The notes below the pieces were generated by a model. The model was given only the letters and a program-made list of their open reading frames with translations, did no database searches and had not been told where the DNA came from. Made by a program: the position numbers and the translations under genes. DNA of 64,000 bases from UBA5239 sp040391785 (GTDB lineage: Bacteria; Verrucomicrobiota; Lentisphaeria; Victivallales; Victivallaceae), in contig JBEBXH010000012.1 of NCBI GenBank assembly GCA_040391785.1, positions 37,669-101,668 on the forward strand, in the 5' to 3' direction. Positions 27,239-36,578 of the stretch are shown piece by piece. How positions within the stretch are numbered: the first letter of the stretch is position 1; every line of letters starts with the position of its first letter.

Positions 27239-28594
27239 ATGGCGAAAATAGCAATCATCGGAGCGGGCGGGGTAATCTTCGCCCAGAACTTCATCAAAGA
27301 TATTTTGCTGGACGAGGAACTGCGCCGGAGCCAGGTGACCCTGATGGACATCGACCGCGGACGGCTCGACAATGCCGGCAAAATGGCCGAGATCACCTCG
27401 AAACAGCTCGGTGTGGACTTCAAACCGGAACTCACCACCGACCTGCGGGCAGCGGTTCGCGGCGCCAATTATGTGATTACGATTTTCCGCGCCGGCACGC
27501 TGGAGCATCAGAAACTGGAATACGAGATTCCGGCGAAGTACGGCGTGAAACAGGTCGTGGGCGACACGCTGGGGCCGGGCGGGGTGTTTCGCGGGCTGCG
27601 CACGCTGAAGCCGCTCTTTGAAGTGCTCGAAGCCATGGAAATCGAGTGTCCCGGCGCTTACCTGCTGAACTACGTGAACCCGATGTCGATGAACACCATC
27701 GCGCTGAGCAAGCGGGCGCGGACCGTCAAGGTGCTGGGCCTCTGCCACAGCGTCCAGTGCACGGCCGCCGATATGTCCAAATGGCTGAACGTTCCCCTCG
27801 AAAAACTGCATTATTACGCCGCCGGAATCAATCACCAGGCGTTCATGATGAAGCTGGAAACCGAAGGACGCGACCTCTACCCGGAACTGCGTAAATGCCT
27901 CGATAAGCCGGAAATCTACAATGGCGACAAGGTACGGTTCGAACTGATGCGCCATTTCGACTTTTTCCCCACCGAAAGCAGCGGCCACGGCAGCGAGTAC
28001 AACCCCTATTTCCGCAAGCGCGAAGACCTGCTGGAAAAATTCTGCTCCGTCACCACGCCCATCGACCTGAAAGACTCCTGTCATGCTTATCTGATGTGCG
28101 CCGGCGTCTCCGGGGCGTCGCTCACCGTCTGCTCGAAGCTGCAGGTGCTCAATGAACAGAAGCTGCAGCGGCTGCTGGCCGGCGAAGAAAAGATCGACCC
28201 GAAACCGAGCCTCGAATACGGCGTCCAGATCATTCAGGCGATGGAGAAGAATGTGCCGTTTTCGGCAAACCTGAATGTCATGAACGACGGTTTGATCCCG
28301 AACCTGCCGCCCGCCGCCTGCGTGGAAGTCCCCTGCCTCGTCAGCGGCGGCGGCGTGTTTCCGGGGCGGGTGGAGAACTACCCGGAGCAGCTGGCAGCGC
28401 TGAACCGCGGCATGATCAACGTGCAGATTCAGGCGGCGCAGGGCGCGCTGAACTGCAGCAAGCGCGATATTTTTCATGCGATCGCGGCCGATCCGCTGAC
28501 CGCGGCGGTGCTGGGGCTCGACGAAATCCAGCAGATGACCGATGAAATGTTCGAAGCATTGGCATCGGAAGTCGACCCCGGTTTTTTCCAGTAA
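27239..28594 (+). CDS. GH4 alpha-galactosidase (MelA-like)
   Basis: The 451-residue product is a NAD- and metal-dependent GH4 hydrolase: Rossmann start KIAIIGAGGVIFAQNFIKD, YVITIFRAGT, GDTLGPGGVFRGLRT, NYVNPMSMNT, LGLCHSVQ, YYAAGINHQAF and SGHGSEYNPYF. The CHSV signature is the alpha-galactosidase type within GH4, distinct from the CHEV of galacturonidases. It acts in the cytoplasm. CGGAGG precedes the ATG. The AraC regulator is divergent, and a pseudopilin gene follows 62 bases later. Confidence 0.92.
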   Translation: MAKIAIIGAGGVIFAQNFIKDILLDEELRRSQVTLMDIDRGRLDNAGKMAEITSKQLGVDFKPELTTDLRAAVRGANYVITIFRAGTLEHQKLEYEIPAKYGVKQVVGDTLGPGGVFRGLRTLKPLFEVLEAMEIECPGAYLLNYVNPMSMNTIALSKRARTVKVLGLCHSVQCTAADMSKWLNVPLEKLHYYAAGINHQAFMMKLETEGRDLYPELRKCLDKPEIYNGDKVRFELMRHFDFFPTESSGHGSEYNPYFRKREDLLEKFCSVTTPIDLKDSCHAYLMCAGVSGASLTVCSKLQVLNEQKLQRLLAGEEKIDPKPSLEYGVQIIQAMEKNVPFSANLNVMNDGLIPNLPPAACVEVPCLVSGGGVFPGRVENYPEQLAALNRGMINVQIQAAQGALNCSKRDIFHAIAADPLTAAVLGLDEIQQMTDEMFEALASEVDPGFFQ

Positions 28595-28656
28595 AATTAT
28601 TCACAGTGGCACAGATGTATAATATGAAACCTTAAAATCAATAAGGAGAACCGGGT

Positions 28657-29361
28657 ATGAAGGGAAGCAGACACGGGTGTAATCAAAGTTTATGTAAATT
28701 TACTTTGATTGAATTGCTGGTCACGATCGCAATCATCGCCATCCTGGCGGCGATGCTGCTGCCGGCGCTGAGCCGGGCCAGAGAAGCAGCCAAAAACAGT
28801 AAATGCGTCAGTAATTTGAAGCAACTCGGCATGGCGGGATTCAACTACATCGATGACAATAACGGCTGGCACATGTCAGGCGGCAACATTGAAAACTATC
28901 TCTTCTCCAAAGCTTCCACTGTCAGTACTATCGGGGGCTGCATGGGTGAATATGTCCAGTACAACCCGGATGACGTTCTATACGTATCGGAACTCCTGAG
29001 ATGCCCCAGCGGCGGCAGATTCATCCCCGGTACTACGATCGATAACCCGAATTTCAGCTATACGTTCAATCAGCGGTTTCTGGGAAAAAATACCGTCCCA
29101 CTGGAAACCGTCGCCAAGGTGAAAAATCCTTCGGGAAGACTGTTTGCCGGAGCCATTGGCTATGACGGCATCTATACACTCGCAAAGTATAACGGATACG
29201 AGCTGATCCAGAAAAACCGGATGGCTTTCCGTCACAACAGATGGACCAATATCACCTATGTGGACGGCCATGTCGGCAGCCGTCAACATAGCGAAATTCC
29301 CAACTACGCCAGTATCCCCAGTGGCGATAATATCGTAATGTTCTGGGGCCAGGACTATTAA
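28657..29361 (+). CDS. Pseudopilin-like protein with long leader
   Basis: The 234-residue product has a 14-residue leader (MKGSRHGCNQSLCK), longer than in the other four, before FTLIELLVTIAIIAILAA. The tail motif HNRWTNITYVDG is a standard H-X9-DG. Lys precedes the cleavage position instead of Gly. AAGGAG precedes the ATG. It starts the run of secreted proteins that continues to 36415. Confidence 0.87.
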   Translation: MKGSRHGCNQSLCKFTLIELLVTIAIIAILAAMLLPALSRAREAAKNSKCVSNLKQLGMAGFNYIDDNNGWHMSGGNIENYLFSKASTVSTIGGCMGEYVQYNPDDVLYVSELLRCPSGGRFIPGTTIDNPNFSYTFNQRFLGKNTVPLETVAKVKNPSGRLFAGAIGYDGIYTLAKYNGYELIQKNRMAFRHNRWTNITYVDGHVGSRQHSEIPNYASIPSGDNIVMFWGQDY

Positions 29362-29389
29362 TCAAAAAAACCATACAAGGAGATTGCAC

Positions 29390-29953
29390 ATGAAATTCAA
29401 ACACCTCTTCGCCGCCGCGCTGGCCTGCACGGCCTTCTACGCCGCAGCCCAGGACACCGCCAAAGATCTGTCGCCCCTGCAGCAGGCCAACAAATGGACG
29501 CTCGAACGCAATGCCGTCAAAGCCGCCAACTCAACCGTCGACATCAACGGTGAATCCGCTTCGGCCCTGAAGCTGACCTACACCATCTCCCACAAACAAG
29601 CTGACGGCTCGCTGAAGCCCGGCGGCTGGCCCTACGCCCACTATGTCAAACTCCCTGCCGGCCTCAACGACTGGAGCACGGGCAACGCCCTGAAGCTGAA
29701 GATCAACGCCCAGATCAGCCGCGCCGACGCGGAAAATCTCTCCTTCATCATCGCCATCATCCCGGCCAAAGGCAAGCGCGTGGACACCACCGTGAAGCTC
29801 ACCCCCGGCAAATGGATCGATTGCGTCATTCCGATGGATAAATTCGAAAATACGCAGAAAATCAAGGACATCAAATTCTTCCTCGACGGCTCGAAATACA
29901 AGCACGACGACGTGCTGACCGTCGAAATCGCCAAAATGCAACTGGAGCAATAA
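29390..29953 (+). CDS. Secreted beta-sandwich protein, unknown function
   Basis: The 187-residue product has a signal peptide (MKFKHLFAAALACTAFYAAA) and one domain with alternating strands (NGESASALKLTYTISHKQ, GWPYAHYVKLPAGLNDW, LTPGKWIDCVIPMDKF, IKDIKFFLDGSKY). It is a close paralog of the first 200 residues of the next gene. The fold suggests carbohydrate binding, without a family I can name. The ATG at 29390 follows AAGGAGA. Confidence 0.75.
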   Translation: MKFKHLFAAALACTAFYAAAQDTAKDLSPLQQANKWTLERNAVKAANSTVDINGESASALKLTYTISHKQADGSLKPGGWPYAHYVKLPAGLNDWSTGNALKLKINAQISRADAENLSFIIAIIPAKGKRVDTTVKLTPGKWIDCVIPMDKFENTQKIKDIKFFLDGSKYKHDDVLTVEIAKMQLEQ

Positions 29954-29963
29954 CGGCTCCACC

Positions 29964-29990
29964 TCCGGGGCAGAACCTCCCTGCCCCGGA
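29964..29990 (+). terminator. GC-rich hairpin between paralogous genes
   Basis: TCCGGGGCAG (29964-29973) and CTGCCCCGGA (29981-29990) form a perfect 10-bp stem with a 7-base loop. Only a weak T tract follows (TCTTTCG), so it may be a partial terminator or an RNA-stabilising hairpin. Confidence 0.5.
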
Positions 29991-30019
29991 TCTTTCGACT
30001 TCCAACGGCAAAATCAGAA

Positions 30020-30047
30020 TTGAAAACTGCCGCATCGATATTATATT
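30020..30047 (+). promoter_or_regulatory. Candidate internal promoter
   Basis: TTGAAA (30020-30025) and TATATT (30042-30047) are 16 bases apart, just after the hairpin at 29964-29990 and before the gene at 30071. Confidence 0.5.
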
Positions 30048-30070
30048 GAAACTCAAGGAGCACAAAGCCT

Positions 30071-30982
30071 ATGAAGACCAAGAATTTTTTTGCCCTGATC
30101 CTGGCCTGTTCGGCCATTTCAGCTACAGCACAAAATACTGCAAACGAAGAAGTTAAATCACTGCGCCCGTTACTGGAGACGAATCGCTGGACGATTGAAA
30201 AAGCATTCGTGACAGCCGAGGATGTCGCTGCCAACCTCAACGGCAAAACCGTTTCCGCAATGCAGCTCACCTACAACATCAATCACAAACGCGAAGACGG
30301 TTCTTCGCGGCCCGGCTGGCCCTACGCCAACCTCCGCACCATCCCCGCCGAATTCAGCGACTGGAGCCGTTTCGACAGCGTCGAAATGAAAATCCATGCG
30401 ACCTTTAACCGCATCGACGAAGAACACCTGCCGTTTATCGTCGCCATCATCCCTGCCACCGGCAACCGCACGGAAACCACCACCACCATCTATGGCGTGG
30501 GGGCACTGAAACTGGTCCGCGGCAAATGGGTCGATCTCTCGATTCCGATCGCCAAAATCAATAACCCGCAGAAAATCAAAGAGATCAAGCTCTTCCTCGA
30601 CGGTTCCCAATACCGGCAGGATGATGAACTGGTCGTTCAGATCGCCGATTTCAAGCTGGTACGCGAAATCGTCAGCCGCGTCAAAGCGCTCAAGATACTC
30701 GCCCCCGCCATATTTACCGATTCACAGGTATTGCCGGTGGAGCTGAACTCCGTAGGCAAACAGGAGGAGCTCACCGCCGGGCTGCCCATGGAGATCGTCA
30801 ACGCGGACAACGCAATGGTCTGGAAACAAACGGTCCCGCTGGAAAAGGGCGGCAAGCGCTACGACCTCGATATCGCCTCCGCCAAACTGCCGGCGGGCAG
30901 ATACAAACTGGTGATCTCGCCGCAGTCCGGAGCCATCCGCCAAGAAGCCGCTTTCACCGTTGTCAGTTCCCCCTGGCAGTAA
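30071..30982 (+). CDS. Secreted two-domain beta-sandwich protein
   Basis: The 303-residue product has a signal peptide (MKTKNFFALILACSAISATA). Residues 20-205 match the preceding protein (NGKTVSAMQLTYNINHKRE, RPGWPYANLRTIPAEFSDW, KIKEIKLFLDGSQYRQDDE). A C-terminal domain of about 95 residues is added (KILAPAIFTDSQVLPVELN to YKLVISPQSGAIRQ), resembling an immunoglobulin-like or filamin-like module. Binding function is inferred; no catalytic residues are apparent. Confidence 0.77.
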   Translation: MKTKNFFALILACSAISATAQNTANEEVKSLRPLLETNRWTIEKAFVTAEDVAANLNGKTVSAMQLTYNINHKREDGSSRPGWPYANLRTIPAEFSDWSRFDSVEMKIHATFNRIDEEHLPFIVAIIPATGNRTETTTTIYGVGALKLVRGKWVDLSIPIAKINNPQKIKEIKLFLDGSQYRQDDELVVQIADFKLVREIVSRVKALKILAPAIFTDSQVLPVELNSVGKQEELTAGLPMEIVNADNAMVWKQTVPLEKGGKRYDLDIASAKLPAGRYKLVISPQSGAIRQEAAFTVVSSPWQ

Positions 30983-30998
30983 CCCCGACGAGGTTCAC

Positions 30999-33272
30999 AT
31001 GAAAAAATCATCTTTTTATCTTGCCGCCGCCCTCCTCGCCGCCGCCGGATTCGCTTACGCCGCCGAGCCACTGATGCTCGACTTCGGCAGTGCCGATTCG
31101 CCGCTCTACGAAGGTTTCACCGCCGTCACCGGCAAGGGCAACGCCCAGGTGAAATGGGTCAGCAAAACCGAATTGATGGAAGTCGCGCACAAAATCAAGC
31201 GCGGCGGACGCCTGGATGCTTATTATACGCCGCTGAATTGCGATTATATTTCCGGTACCGGCCCGGCTGAACTGAAAATTTCCGTGCCGCCCGGCAACTA
31301 CAAGGTATGGGTCCTTCTCGGTCATCCGGAGGGCGGCGTGAACAAGGTCTGGAACAACCGGATTTCCACAAGCGGAAGCGCCGTCGAAATCAACATCCCC
31401 GGCAACTACGAAATGCGCTGCGCGGTGATGGACGCCGCTGCGGACAAGGACGGCCTGAGCGTCCGCTTCGATACCGCCAATTCGTGGCTGGTGAACGGCA
31501 TGGTCGTGGTCCCCGCCGCCGACTGGGAAAAGGTTGACGAAAGCGTGATCGCCCCGCTGTGGGAGGAATACGAATTCCTGCCCAAGGATGTGGCCAAACA
31601 GTGGAAAAAAATTCCTGCCCCGATTCTCGACGTTTATCCGGAGCCGAAGTGGAGCGAACAGCAGAAAAAAGACGGTTTCGCCACCTTCTCGCGTTCGCAG
31701 TGCGCGGTGATCTGGCCGGAGGATTTCCCCGCCGCCCATGAGATCGACGCCCCGGTACGCGCTTTCGCCTCCTGGAGCGAATACGAAACGCTGAGTTTCT
31801 CCATTCACCCGCTACAGGATTTCCGCAAAGTCACGCTCAAGGTCAGCGACCTGGTTTCCGCCAAGGGCAACCGCATCGCGGGCGAACTGCAGAAGGATTA
31901 TATCCGGTATATGAAGGAACGGCCGCATCACAATCTCTGGGGAACTTATTACGAGGGCCCGGACATCGTCATGCCGTGGCAGGAGCAAAGCCTGAAAAAA
32001 GGCCGCAATCTGCAGATCTGGCTGACCGCCTATGTGCCTCCGTATACCCCTGCCGGCGACTACAAGGGTACCGCGGAAATCAACCTTGACGGCAAAGTGA
32101 AGCAGATTCCCCTGACGCTGAAAGTACTGCCGATCACGCTGCAGCGGGACCCCGACGTGTACCTCTCCAATTATTACCGCCATCCTTTCTGGAAAATGGA
32201 GCGTGCGCCGGACGATTTCTCCCGCGCCTGGTGGCTGAAAAAGGCCGAATACGAATACGCCGAAATGCAGAAAACCGGCTTCACCAACCATCCGCAGCTG
32301 CACCTCCAGGGCTCCTGGAAGGGCGACCGCTGGGTGTATGATTACGATGCGTTGGACCGGCTGCTGGAGTTCGGACGCCGATACGGCTTCGAGGGCCCGT
32401 TCGTCAGCGGCTTCCCCTTCCGCCAGCTCTTCAAAAAGCACATAAAGGAACCGCAACAGGAGCACCTGCATGACCTGAAAATGCCGTCGGATGCGTTCTT
32501 CACCGAGCTGACCTCCATGACCCGCGAGATCATGGCCGAAGCGAAGAACCGCAACTGGCCCAAAATGTACCTTTATCCGGTCGATGAACCCTCGGCAAAC
32601 CCGGTCGTGGTGGAGTTCGTGACCCGCGTGCTGAAGGCGATCAAGGATGGCGGCGGCTACACCTACGCGGCCGTCGAACCGGAAGACGCCGCCACCGTGG
32701 CCTACCGCCCCTATCTCGACGCCTGGAGCACCCCCAAGTTCACGCTGACCGCCGCCGAAGTCGAGGCGCAGCGCAAGCAATATCCCGGCACCCAGTACTG
32801 GTGTTATCCGAACTATGCCGCCGGGTCCAATGACCATGTGGCGACTCCTGCCGCCCGCATGACCTTCGGATTCGGGTTCTGGAAATCCGGTTTCCAGGGG
32901 CAGATACCCTGGAATTATTCCGACTGCTACGGCGACCAGTGGAACTTCCTCGACGGCCCCGTGGCCGACGCCATGAACCACAACGCCGACGACGCCTCGG
33001 TGATCCCCGTGGCCAACTGGATCGCCTTCCGCGAGGGGCTGGACGACCTGCGTTATATCTATACTCTGACGCGCTGGATCACGACCGCCCGGAACCTGGG
33101 CTTCAAGGACGCTGCCGCGACCGCAGAAGCCACTCTGGCGAGGCTCAAAGATTCCATCCCGGCGCTGGAACGTTATCATAACTTCGAACTGAATTCCGAG
33201 ACGTTCGACGCCATGCGCTGGCAGATCGCGGAGCAGATCATGAAGCTGGAAAAACTGGTAATGAAAAAGTAA
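30999..33272 (+). CDS. Secreted DUF4091-type putative glycoside hydrolase
   Basis: The 757-residue product has a signal peptide (MKKSSFYLAAALLAAAGFAY), an N-terminal beta-sandwich (LKISVPPGNYKVWVLLGHPE), and a large catalytic-type domain with YLYPVDEPSANPVVVEFVTR, where an acidic pair sits at a barrel-strand end, then the C-terminal DUF4091 part (WNYSDCYGDQWNFLDGP, FREGLDDLRYIYTL). The ATG at 30999 is fixed by the signal peptide. The next gene is a diverged tandem copy. Confidence 0.85.
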   Translation: MKKSSFYLAAALLAAAGFAYAAEPLMLDFGSADSPLYEGFTAVTGKGNAQVKWVSKTELMEVAHKIKRGGRLDAYYTPLNCDYISGTGPAELKISVPPGNYKVWVLLGHPEGGVNKVWNNRISTSGSAVEINIPGNYEMRCAVMDAAADKDGLSVRFDTANSWLVNGMVVVPAADWEKVDESVIAPLWEEYEFLPKDVAKQWKKIPAPILDVYPEPKWSEQQKKDGFATFSRSQCAVIWPEDFPAAHEIDAPVRAFASWSEYETLSFSIHPLQDFRKVTLKVSDLVSAKGNRIAGELQKDYIRYMKERPHHNLWGTYYEGPDIVMPWQEQSLKKGRNLQIWLTAYVPPYTPAGDYKGTAEINLDGKVKQIPLTLKVLPITLQRDPDVYLSNYYRHPFWKMERAPDDFSRAWWLKKAEYEYAEMQKTGFTNHPQLHLQGSWKGDRWVYDYDALDRLLEFGRRYGFEGPFVSGFPFRQLFKKHIKEPQQEHLHDLKMPSDAFFTELTSMTREIMAEAKNRNWPKMYLYPVDEPSANPVVVEFVTRVLKAIKDGGGYTYAAVEPEDAATVAYRPYLDAWSTPKFTLTAAEVEAQRKQYPGTQYWCYPNYAAGSNDHVATPAARMTFGFGFWKSGFQGQIPWNYSDCYGDQWNFLDGPVADAMNHNADDASVIPVANWIAFREGLDDLRYIYTLTRWITTARNLGFKDAAATAEATLARLKDSIPALERYHNFELNSETFDAMRWQIAEQIMKLEKLVMKK

Positions 33273-33279
33273 GGTGGTT

Positions 33280-35508
33280 ATGTATAAATATCTCATACTG
33301 TCGATCATGGCGGCGGCGCTGAGTGTCGCGGGGGCGGACTTCCGCTTCGACTGCGGCTCCCCGGCCTCGCCCCTCATGCCGGGCTTCAAGCGCCTGACGC
33401 CCGCCGGCGGCGACGGCGCCGCCTGGAAAGGCGCGGGGCTCACGGCCGGCGAACAGCCGATCCCGCCCCTGAGTCCGTCCCCGCAAATTTACCTGAACGA
33501 GCTCACCTGTGATTATGTGACCAGCCATGCCCCGGCGGAACTCACCTTGAGCGTGCCGCCCGGCAAATACAAAGTCTGGATCGCCATGGGCAATCCGAAC
33601 GGCCACGTATCGCAGGTCTGGAACACCGTCGTGGCCAGTTCCGTCGAACAGAAGGAAACGAATATTTCCGGCAAATACGGCATGCGGGCGTTCACCCTGT
33701 CCGCCGAGGCGGACGCCGGGGGCCTTAAACTGAATATTTCGACCCAGAGCCGCTGGCTGCTGAACACGGTGATCGCGGTACCGGAAGCGGAGTACGAACA
33801 GACTTACAAGGCATCCATCGCCCCGCTTTGGAATGAGATCATGACCTTCCCGCCTGCCGAGGCGAAAAAGTGGAAAATGCTGCCGCCGCCCATGCTCATA
33901 CACCACCCCGAGCCCAAGTGGAGCGCGGAGAACCTCGCCAACGGCTACGCGCTCTTTGCCCGCGCCTGGTGCGAACCGGTCTGGCAGACCGAGTTCCCGC
34001 GCCAGAGCGAGCTCGACGCACCCGTGCGGATGTTTGCTGCGCCGGATGAATTCGAAACCACCAGTTTCACCATCCACGCGCTGAAGGATTTCAAGGAAAT
34101 CGACCTGAAAGCCGGTGTACTCGCAGATGCCGCAGGCAACACGCTGCCGCTGGACACCCACTACATCCGTTACATGTTCATCCGCTCCTATTACAACACC
34201 CGCGGTACCTATTTCGAGGGGCCGGACGTGGTCATGCCCTGGTCCCCGCAGTCGCTCGACAAAGGGCGCAACCTGCGAATCTGGCTCACCGCCCACGTGC
34301 CGGAAAACGCCGTGCCCGGCGACTACAAAGGCACCGTCGAAGTCACGCTGGACGGCAAAATTCAGCAAGTGCCCGTCAGCCTGAAGGTCCTGCCGATCAA
34401 GCTGTACAAAAACCCGAAATATGTCTTCGGTTTGTACTACCGCCCCGCCGCCAATTTCTTCAGTTCCGCCCCGGACGCTTACTCGCTCAAATGGTGGCAG
34501 GGCCGCTACGATGCGGAACTGGACGATATGAAAAACACCGGTTTCAACATGCTCATGAACGGCATCGGCCTCCATCTGCAGCATGCGAACAAAACCGTCG
34601 CCAAACTCGCCGCGCACGGCATCAACCGCGAAGCACCGGTCGCGATCCCTGCCCGCGCGTTGTACAAGAAACACATGGGCGAGCCGCTCATCCACCATTT
34701 CACCAATCTCAAGATGCCGCCGGATGCGTATTTCACTGAGTTCCAGGAACATATCCGTGCGATCATCAAGCTTTCCCAGGGACAGAACTGGCCGGAAATG
34801 CTCTTTTATGTGGCGGACGAACCAAACAGCGCGGACCTCTCCCGGCAATTCCTGCTGCGGCTGCTGAAAGCGGTCAGGGCGGAGGGCGGCAAAACGCTCC
34901 TCGCGGCGGAATTGTCCAAACCGGTTTTCGAAGAGTTGTACCCCTATGTCGACGTGTGGAGCACCCACGATTTCTCGCTGCCGCCGGATGAACTCGCCGC
35001 ACTCAAGCAGCGCTATCCGCACATGCGTTTCTGGGTGTACCCGAACACTGCTGCCGCTTCGAACGACCACGTGGTCCCGGTCGCCGCCCGCATGACTTTC
35101 GGCTTCGGGCTCTGGATGTCCGGGTTCGAGGGGCTCATGCCGTGGATTTATCAGCACACCGAAGGCGACCAGTGGAACAATCTGGACGGCAGCACTGCCG
35201 ATTGCATGAGCAAAACCGGCGACAATGGCGCGCCCATCGCCGTGACCAACTGGGTCGCCTTCCGCGAGGGCATCGACGACGGCCGCTACATCTATACGCT
35301 GGAACGCCTCATCGACGCCGCCGCCCGGGCTGGCCATCAGGCCGAAGCCGACGCCGCCGCCAAAGTGTTGAAGGATATCCGCGACGCCGTCCCGGTCGAG
35401 GAATTCTACCGCCGCGAAAACGTCTGGGAAGGCGGTTCGCTCGACGCCGCCCGCTACCAGGTGGCACAGCAAATCCTGAAACTCCAGAAACTGGCATCCG
35501 TGGAGTAA
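33280..35508 (+). CDS. Secreted DUF4091-type putative glycoside hydrolase, tandem copy
   Basis: The 742-residue product has a signal peptide (MYKYLILSIMAAALSVAGA) and the same architecture as its upstream paralog: LTLSVPPGKYKVWIAMGNPN, RGTYFEGPDVVMPWSPQSLD, LFYVADEPNSADLSRQFLLR, FWVYPNTAAASNDHVVPVA and FREGIDDGRYIYTLERLID. ATG at 33280 follows AAGGTGG; a GTG at 33274 is the less likely start. Both copies are probably co-expressed, since only 7 bases separate them. Confidence 0.85.
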   Translation: MYKYLILSIMAAALSVAGADFRFDCGSPASPLMPGFKRLTPAGGDGAAWKGAGLTAGEQPIPPLSPSPQIYLNELTCDYVTSHAPAELTLSVPPGKYKVWIAMGNPNGHVSQVWNTVVASSVEQKETNISGKYGMRAFTLSAEADAGGLKLNISTQSRWLLNTVIAVPEAEYEQTYKASIAPLWNEIMTFPPAEAKKWKMLPPPMLIHHPEPKWSAENLANGYALFARAWCEPVWQTEFPRQSELDAPVRMFAAPDEFETTSFTIHALKDFKEIDLKAGVLADAAGNTLPLDTHYIRYMFIRSYYNTRGTYFEGPDVVMPWSPQSLDKGRNLRIWLTAHVPENAVPGDYKGTVEVTLDGKIQQVPVSLKVLPIKLYKNPKYVFGLYYRPAANFFSSAPDAYSLKWWQGRYDAELDDMKNTGFNMLMNGIGLHLQHANKTVAKLAAHGINREAPVAIPARALYKKHMGEPLIHHFTNLKMPPDAYFTEFQEHIRAIIKLSQGQNWPEMLFYVADEPNSADLSRQFLLRLLKAVRAEGGKTLLAAELSKPVFEELYPYVDVWSTHDFSLPPDELAALKQRYPHMRFWVYPNTAAASNDHVVPVAARMTFGFGLWMSGFEGLMPWIYQHTEGDQWNNLDGSTADCMSKTGDNGAPIAVTNWVAFREGIDDGRYIYTLERLIDAAARAGHQAEADAAAKVLKDIRDAVPVEEFYRRENVWEGGSLDAARYQVAQQILKLQKLASVE

Positions 35509-35509
35509 T

Positions 35510-36415
35510 ATGCGAAACGAATTGAAAATAATCGCGGCACTGTCCTTTGTCGTCACAACGGCGTGCACACAGGTTCAAAAGGAAAGTGGAAAAATGGTTG
35601 ATCGTGATTTTTATTTCATCGCCCACCGCGGTGAATATCTGGTCCTGAAAAATGGTGAGCCCGCCGGTTACGCGCCGGAGGGCTCCCGTCCCGCCTATGA
35701 GCGCGTTCGCGACCGGAAAATCAATGGCGTCAAACTGGACATCCACTACACCGCCGACAAAGTCGTCGTCATGTCCCACGACCCCAACCTGACGCGCATC
35801 GCCGGTCAGGATCTCGTCATCGGCGAAACGACGCTTGCGGACTTGAAAAAGGTCCCCTTTCTCAAAGTCGGCGAGTTCGCCAATGAAAAAATCCTGACCT
35901 TCGACGAAGCTCTTGAAATCGTTAAAGACGTGCCGCTTTATTACCTCGATTTCAAGTATTATTCCGCCGAAATGATGAACGATGTTTTCGCGACGTTGGA
36001 TAAACACGGCATTCCGAGGTCAAAGGTGATTATCGCCACCTTTAATTTTGAGGGCCTGCAAGGCGCACAGAAGCTTTTCCCGGACATCCGCCGTGTCCAG
36101 CATATCAGCTATGTGGAACAGGAGGACGGAACCTTCCTGCTCAATGGCACGCTGATATGCCCGGATTTCGCCGCTGTCAAAGCACAGATGTTCGCCTGGA
36201 AAAAGGAACTGGACTTATTCGGTTTCAATATTCCGGTGCACCGGGCGCAAACCACCCCGGAATTCATCCGGAAGCTGAAAGCAAACGGCTGCTGGCTCTC
36301 CGCCTGGTTCATTCACTCAACCGAAAACGCGGATAAATTCTACCCCACCGGCGTGAACGCCTTCGTCACGGGCATGCCGAGCACCATCCGCGATTACCTC
36401 AACTCGAAAAAATAA
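35510..36415 (+). CDS. GDPD-like phosphodiesterase with altered metal site
   Basis: The 301-residue product has a signal or weak lipoprotein N-terminus (AALSFVVTTAC) and a glycerophosphodiester phosphodiesterase-like barrel: FIAHRGEY, APEGSRPAYERV, VVVMSHDPNLTRIAG, LYYLDFKYY. The usual Glu-x-Asp metal site reads KLD here (VKLDIHYT), and the later Glu (E-x-K) is Asp (LDFK). Activity may therefore be lost or changed. It overlaps nothing but starts 2 bases after the DUF4091 gene and ends at the structured element at 36421. Confidence 0.8.
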   Translation: MRNELKIIAALSFVVTTACTQVQKESGKMVDRDFYFIAHRGEYLVLKNGEPAGYAPEGSRPAYERVRDRKINGVKLDIHYTADKVVVMSHDPNLTRIAGQDLVIGETTLADLKKVPFLKVGEFANEKILTFDEALEIVKDVPLYYLDFKYYSAEMMNDVFATLDKHGIPRSKVIIATFNFEGLQGAQKLFPDIRRVQHISYVEQEDGTFLLNGTLICPDFAAVKAQMFAWKKELDLFGFNIPVHRAQTTPEFIRKLKANGCWLSAWFIHSTENADKFYPTGVNAFVTGMPSTIRDYLNSKK

Positions 36416-36420
36416 TTTTA

Positions 36421-36578
36421 TACCGATTTGCATCCTAAGGGTTAGTAACCGCTGATGGAATTGCGGAGCACAAATTTGGTATGACGAGCTGATGCTAATG
36501 GATTAGCAGCTGCGAATCAAACCGGATTTGAGCCCGCAAGATCAAGGCAGTTACAAGCCTTATGATTGCAATTCGGTA
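36421..36578. repeat. 158-bp intergenic element with inverted ends and inner hairpins
   Basis: The ends TACCGATTTGCA (36421-36432) and TTGCAATTCGGTA (36566-36578) are imperfect inverted repeats. Between them lie GGTT/AACC (36440-36450), a long stem of CAAATTTGGT (36471-36480) with ACCGGATTTG (36521-36530, pairing through G-U in RNA) topped by GCTAAT/ATTAGC (36494-36507), and AAGGC/GCCTT (36544-36561). It exactly fills the gap between two convergent genes. It could be a MITE-like mobile repeat, a structured RNA or a two-way terminator; I see no known RNA family. Confidence 0.6.

Noticed and set aside
27239..28594. GH4 protein as alpha-galacturonidase, to fit the pectin theme
   Set aside because: The active-site signature reads CHSV, the alpha-galactosidase form, not CHEV.
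28620..28635. ATGAAACC match before the pseudopilin at 28657
   Set aside because: It lies just upstream of the ribosome site without a nearby promoter or partner site, so it is probably chance.
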